Shown here piece by piece: positions 6,244 through 7,646 of a stretch of DNA of 7,646 nucleotides (within the stretch, counting starts at the first letter, position 1; each line of letters starts with the position of its first letter). Where the stretch lies: NCBI GenBank assembly GCA_934276485.1, contig CAKQTE010000071.1:1-7646 (forward strand). The letters run 5' to 3'. The DNA comes from an uncultured Spirochaetales bacterium (lineage in GTDB: Bacteria > Spirochaetota > Spirochaetia > Sphaerochaetales > Sphaerochaetaceae). A program made the position numbers and the translations under genes. The notes beneath the pieces were generated by a model. The model was not told the origin of the DNA, searched no databases, and saw nothing but the letters and a program-made list of their open reading frames with translations.

Positions 6244-6287
6244 CTGTTCTGCATTCATTTCACAAGATCAGTGCAGATGCAGAACAG
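6244..6287. repeat. 11-bp inverted repeat (hairpin) between convergent genes
   Basis: CTGTTCTGCAT (6244-6254) and ATGCAGAACAG (6277-6287) are perfect 11-base arms around a 22-base loop. The loop also contains TGCAG (6272-6276), which could pair instead with CTGCA (6249-6253), giving a second, exclusive fold. The element lies between radC and the convergent ATPase gene. No T tract follows in either direction, so it is not a standard intrinsic terminator, though it could still stop or stabilise transcripts from both sides. Confidence 0.6.
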
Positions 6288-6313
6288 AAGCAAATTGCAA
6301 ACAAAGGAATAAG

Positions 6314-7534
6314 CTATCTCAAATCTGGAGACGATAACCATTGGGCAAGATCTACAACTATTACACCATCATATTGAGATTCAGGGTGTTTTGTCCTCGC
6401 AATCAACATCTTTGGATAAGCATCACGAATAGATAATAACGAGCTAACTTCTCGCTTGAATGTTTCCGGCCTAGAAATATCATCGGAAACCTGGATATAG
6501 TATTTTGTGCCATTTTTAATTGCAACAAAATCAATCTCCTTTTGATAGAGCTCACCTACATATACCTCATATCCACGCCTCATTAATTCTATTGCAACTA
6601 TATTTTCATACAAGTGCCCATAATCAGGAGTCTTTGTTCCTATTTCTGAAAATCTGAATGCAAGATCTACCAAATAATATTTACAGTCTGATTCTAGATA
6701 TCGTTTCCCTTTGATATCATATCTTCTCACCGGATAAAACATGAAAGCCTTGCATAAACAAGAGAGATAAGAGCCAATGGTCTTATCATTGGTTTTATAA
6801 TCAGATGATGAAATCTTGTTAGCGATATTTCTAATGGAAGTCTTCTCTCCAACAGTATCCATTAGATAATTTCCAAGCATAATCAGAAGCTCTTCATTCT
6901 CAATATGAAACTTTGTGATAATGTCTTTTGCTATGGTAGAACGATAGATACTACTAATATACTTTCTCGCATCTTGTTCGGTTCTATAGAGATAGGAACC
7001 AGACATACCTCCAGCGTTTACATACTCTTCGAATGACTGCTGAAGATCAGAAGAAGGAAAATACTCCAAATATTCACTGAAGGAAAAAGGAAATACATGG
7101 ATCTCGCAAACACGGCCTCCAAATAGTGTCGCAAGATCACTTGATAGCAAAAAAGCATTTGATCCAGTGATGTATATATCGAATTTTTCTTCCTCATAAA
7201 AACTGTTGATTATCCTTTCAAACCCCTGACACATTTGTACTTCATCTATGAACAAGTAGTTTTTCATGTCAGGCATATAACGATCCTCAACATACTTATA
7301 CATAGAATCTGCGCTCAACAAGGATTCAAATTCCTTTAAGTTCAACTTGATTCGAATGATATTCAGGTTCGTCTCTGGCGAAAGTTTTTCAATGTATGCA
7401 TCCATTAATTTCGACTTTCCACTTCGTCGGATTCCTGTAATCACTTTGATATCTGGGATATCTCGCACATTGAACAATCTTTCCAAGTAGTATTTTCTCT
7501 CAATTAATTTCATGCATTTTCGTCGAGTAGACAA
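6314..7534 (-). CDS. AAA ATPase with DUF4143 domain (archaeal-type ATPase family)
   Basis: A 406-residue protein of the AAA_14/DUF4143 family. Residues 8-24 (MKLIERKYYLERLFNVR) are the usual family opening. Walker A is GIRRSGKS (34-41), Walker B YLFIDEVQ (93-100), and a sensor block YITGSNAFLLSSDLA lies at 121-135. The C-terminal half has YENIVAIEL (309-317), EIDFV (333-337) and YYIQVS (345-350), resembling a PD-(D/E)xK nuclease-like core with Q in place of the usual E/D. The start chosen is TTG at 7534-7532, because AAAGGAGGG (7541-7549) lies six bases upstream. An ATG at 7552 is excluded because the Shine-Dalgarno sequence would be inside the gene; the ATG at 7513 (residue 8) matches family starts but is 27 bases from that site. 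Members are common in anaerobes, often in several copies, and have no established function. The gene lies directly behind a group II intron end. Confidence 0.85.
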   Translation of the reverse strand: MSTRRKCMKLIERKYYLERLFNVRDIPDIKVITGIRRSGKSKLMDAYIEKLSPETNLNIIRIKLNLKEFESLLSADSMYKYVEDRYMPDMKNYLFIDEVQMCQGFERIINSFYEEEKFDIYITGSNAFLLSSDLATLFGGRVCEIHVFPFSFSEYLEYFPSSDLQQSFEEYVNAGGMSGSYLYRTEQDARKYISSIYRSTIAKDIITKFHIENEELLIMLGNYLMDTVGEKTSIRNIANKISSSDYKTNDKTIGSYLSCLCKAFMFYPVRRYDIKGKRYLESDCKYYLVDLAFRFSEIGTKTPDYGHLYENIVAIELMRRGYEVYVGELYQKEIDFVAIKNGTKYYIQVSDDISRPETFKREVSSLLSIRDAYPKMLIARTKHPESQYDGVIVVDLAQWLSSPDLR

Positions 7535-7541
7535 TCTCGAC
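7522..7541 (-). promoter_or_regulatory. Hairpin enclosing the TTG start of the ATPase gene
   Basis: On the minus strand GTCGAG (7541-7536) pairs with CTCGAC (7527-7522). The 8-base loop ATTGTCTA contains the TTG start codon (7534-7532), and the stem begins at the last G of the Shine-Dalgarno stretch. Such a structure could limit translation, though a 6-bp stem alone may be opened easily by ribosomes. Function is inferred. Confidence 0.4.
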
Positions 7542-7549
7542 CCTCCTTT
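7541..7549 (-). promoter_or_regulatory. Shine-Dalgarno site deciding the ATPase start
   Basis: AAAGGAGGG on the minus strand is one of the strongest ribosome binding sites in the window and is spaced six bases from the TTG at 7534. It is the reason for choosing TTG over the ATGs at 7552 and 7513. Confidence 0.7.
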
Positions 7550-7561
7550 CATAATTTATTT

Positions 7562-7646
<85 letters not shown>

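Noticed and set aside
7505..7541. TCTACTCGAC as the 3' end of the group II intron
   Set aside because: Many bacterial group II introns end in CTACTCGAC, but here it is about 50 bases past domain V, and a domain VI-like hairpin already follows domain V directly at 7591-7565. I keep the nearer boundary, with some doubt.
7535..7552. ATG at 7552 as the start of the ATPase gene
   Set aside because: The Shine-Dalgarno sequence lies inside this extension, just after that ATG, so it must serve a start further downstream.

Overview
The window is AT-rich bacterial DNA carrying seven complete protein-coding genes and the 3' tail of a group II intron. It has no rRNA, tRNA or CRISPR array. The best guess for the host is a host- or gut-associated spirochaete (Treponema/Sphaerochaeta-like). 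The main clue is the solute-binding protein, whose signal peptide ends in VFA followed by TGAKE with no lipobox cysteine; this type of leader is common on spirochaetal binding proteins and implies a periplasm. The assignment is inferred from protein style only and is of moderate confidence.

Layout. At 1-176 there is no gene, but there are two hairpins; the second is a good intrinsic terminator for the gene at 177-1088 (minus), a sugar-phosphate-type nucleotidyltransferase with a clear promoter and ribosome binding site at 1093-1138. A 232-base AT-rich divergent region (1089-1320) holds that promoter and an operator-like palindrome. From 1321 to 5069 on the plus strand runs a tight four-gene operon: two ABC sugar permeases (MalF/UgpA type and MalG/UgpE type), a UgpB-like periplasmic binding protein, and a TIM-barrel sugar epimerase/isomerase. 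Genes overlap or abut by a few bases, so they are surely cotranscribed. No ABC ATPase is encoded, so a shared ATPase elsewhere is expected. The binding protein has no arginine in its C-terminal third, where E. coli UgpB uses one to bind phosphate, so a non-phosphorylated sugar or polyol is more likely than glycerol-3-phosphate.

At 5041-5499 (minus) is a MerR-family regulator with a C-terminal cysteine cluster. Its 3' end overlaps the operon's last gene tail to tail by 29 bases. It is divergent from radC (5576-6232, plus), and the 76-base gap between them holds a perfect inverted repeat. After radC is an 11-bp hairpin at 6244-6287, then a convergent AAA ATPase/DUF4143 gene (6314-7534, minus). 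Its most likely start is a TTG behind a strong Shine-Dalgarno sequence, inside the loop of a small hairpin. Just upstream of that gene, at about 7562-7646, lie domains V and VI of a minus-strand group II intron whose body continues beyond the window.

Nothing here is clearly a new system. The points most worth a second look are the intron abutting the ATPase gene and its hairpin start, the cysteine-rich MerR with its candidate operator beside radC, and the unassigned substrate of the transporter operon.
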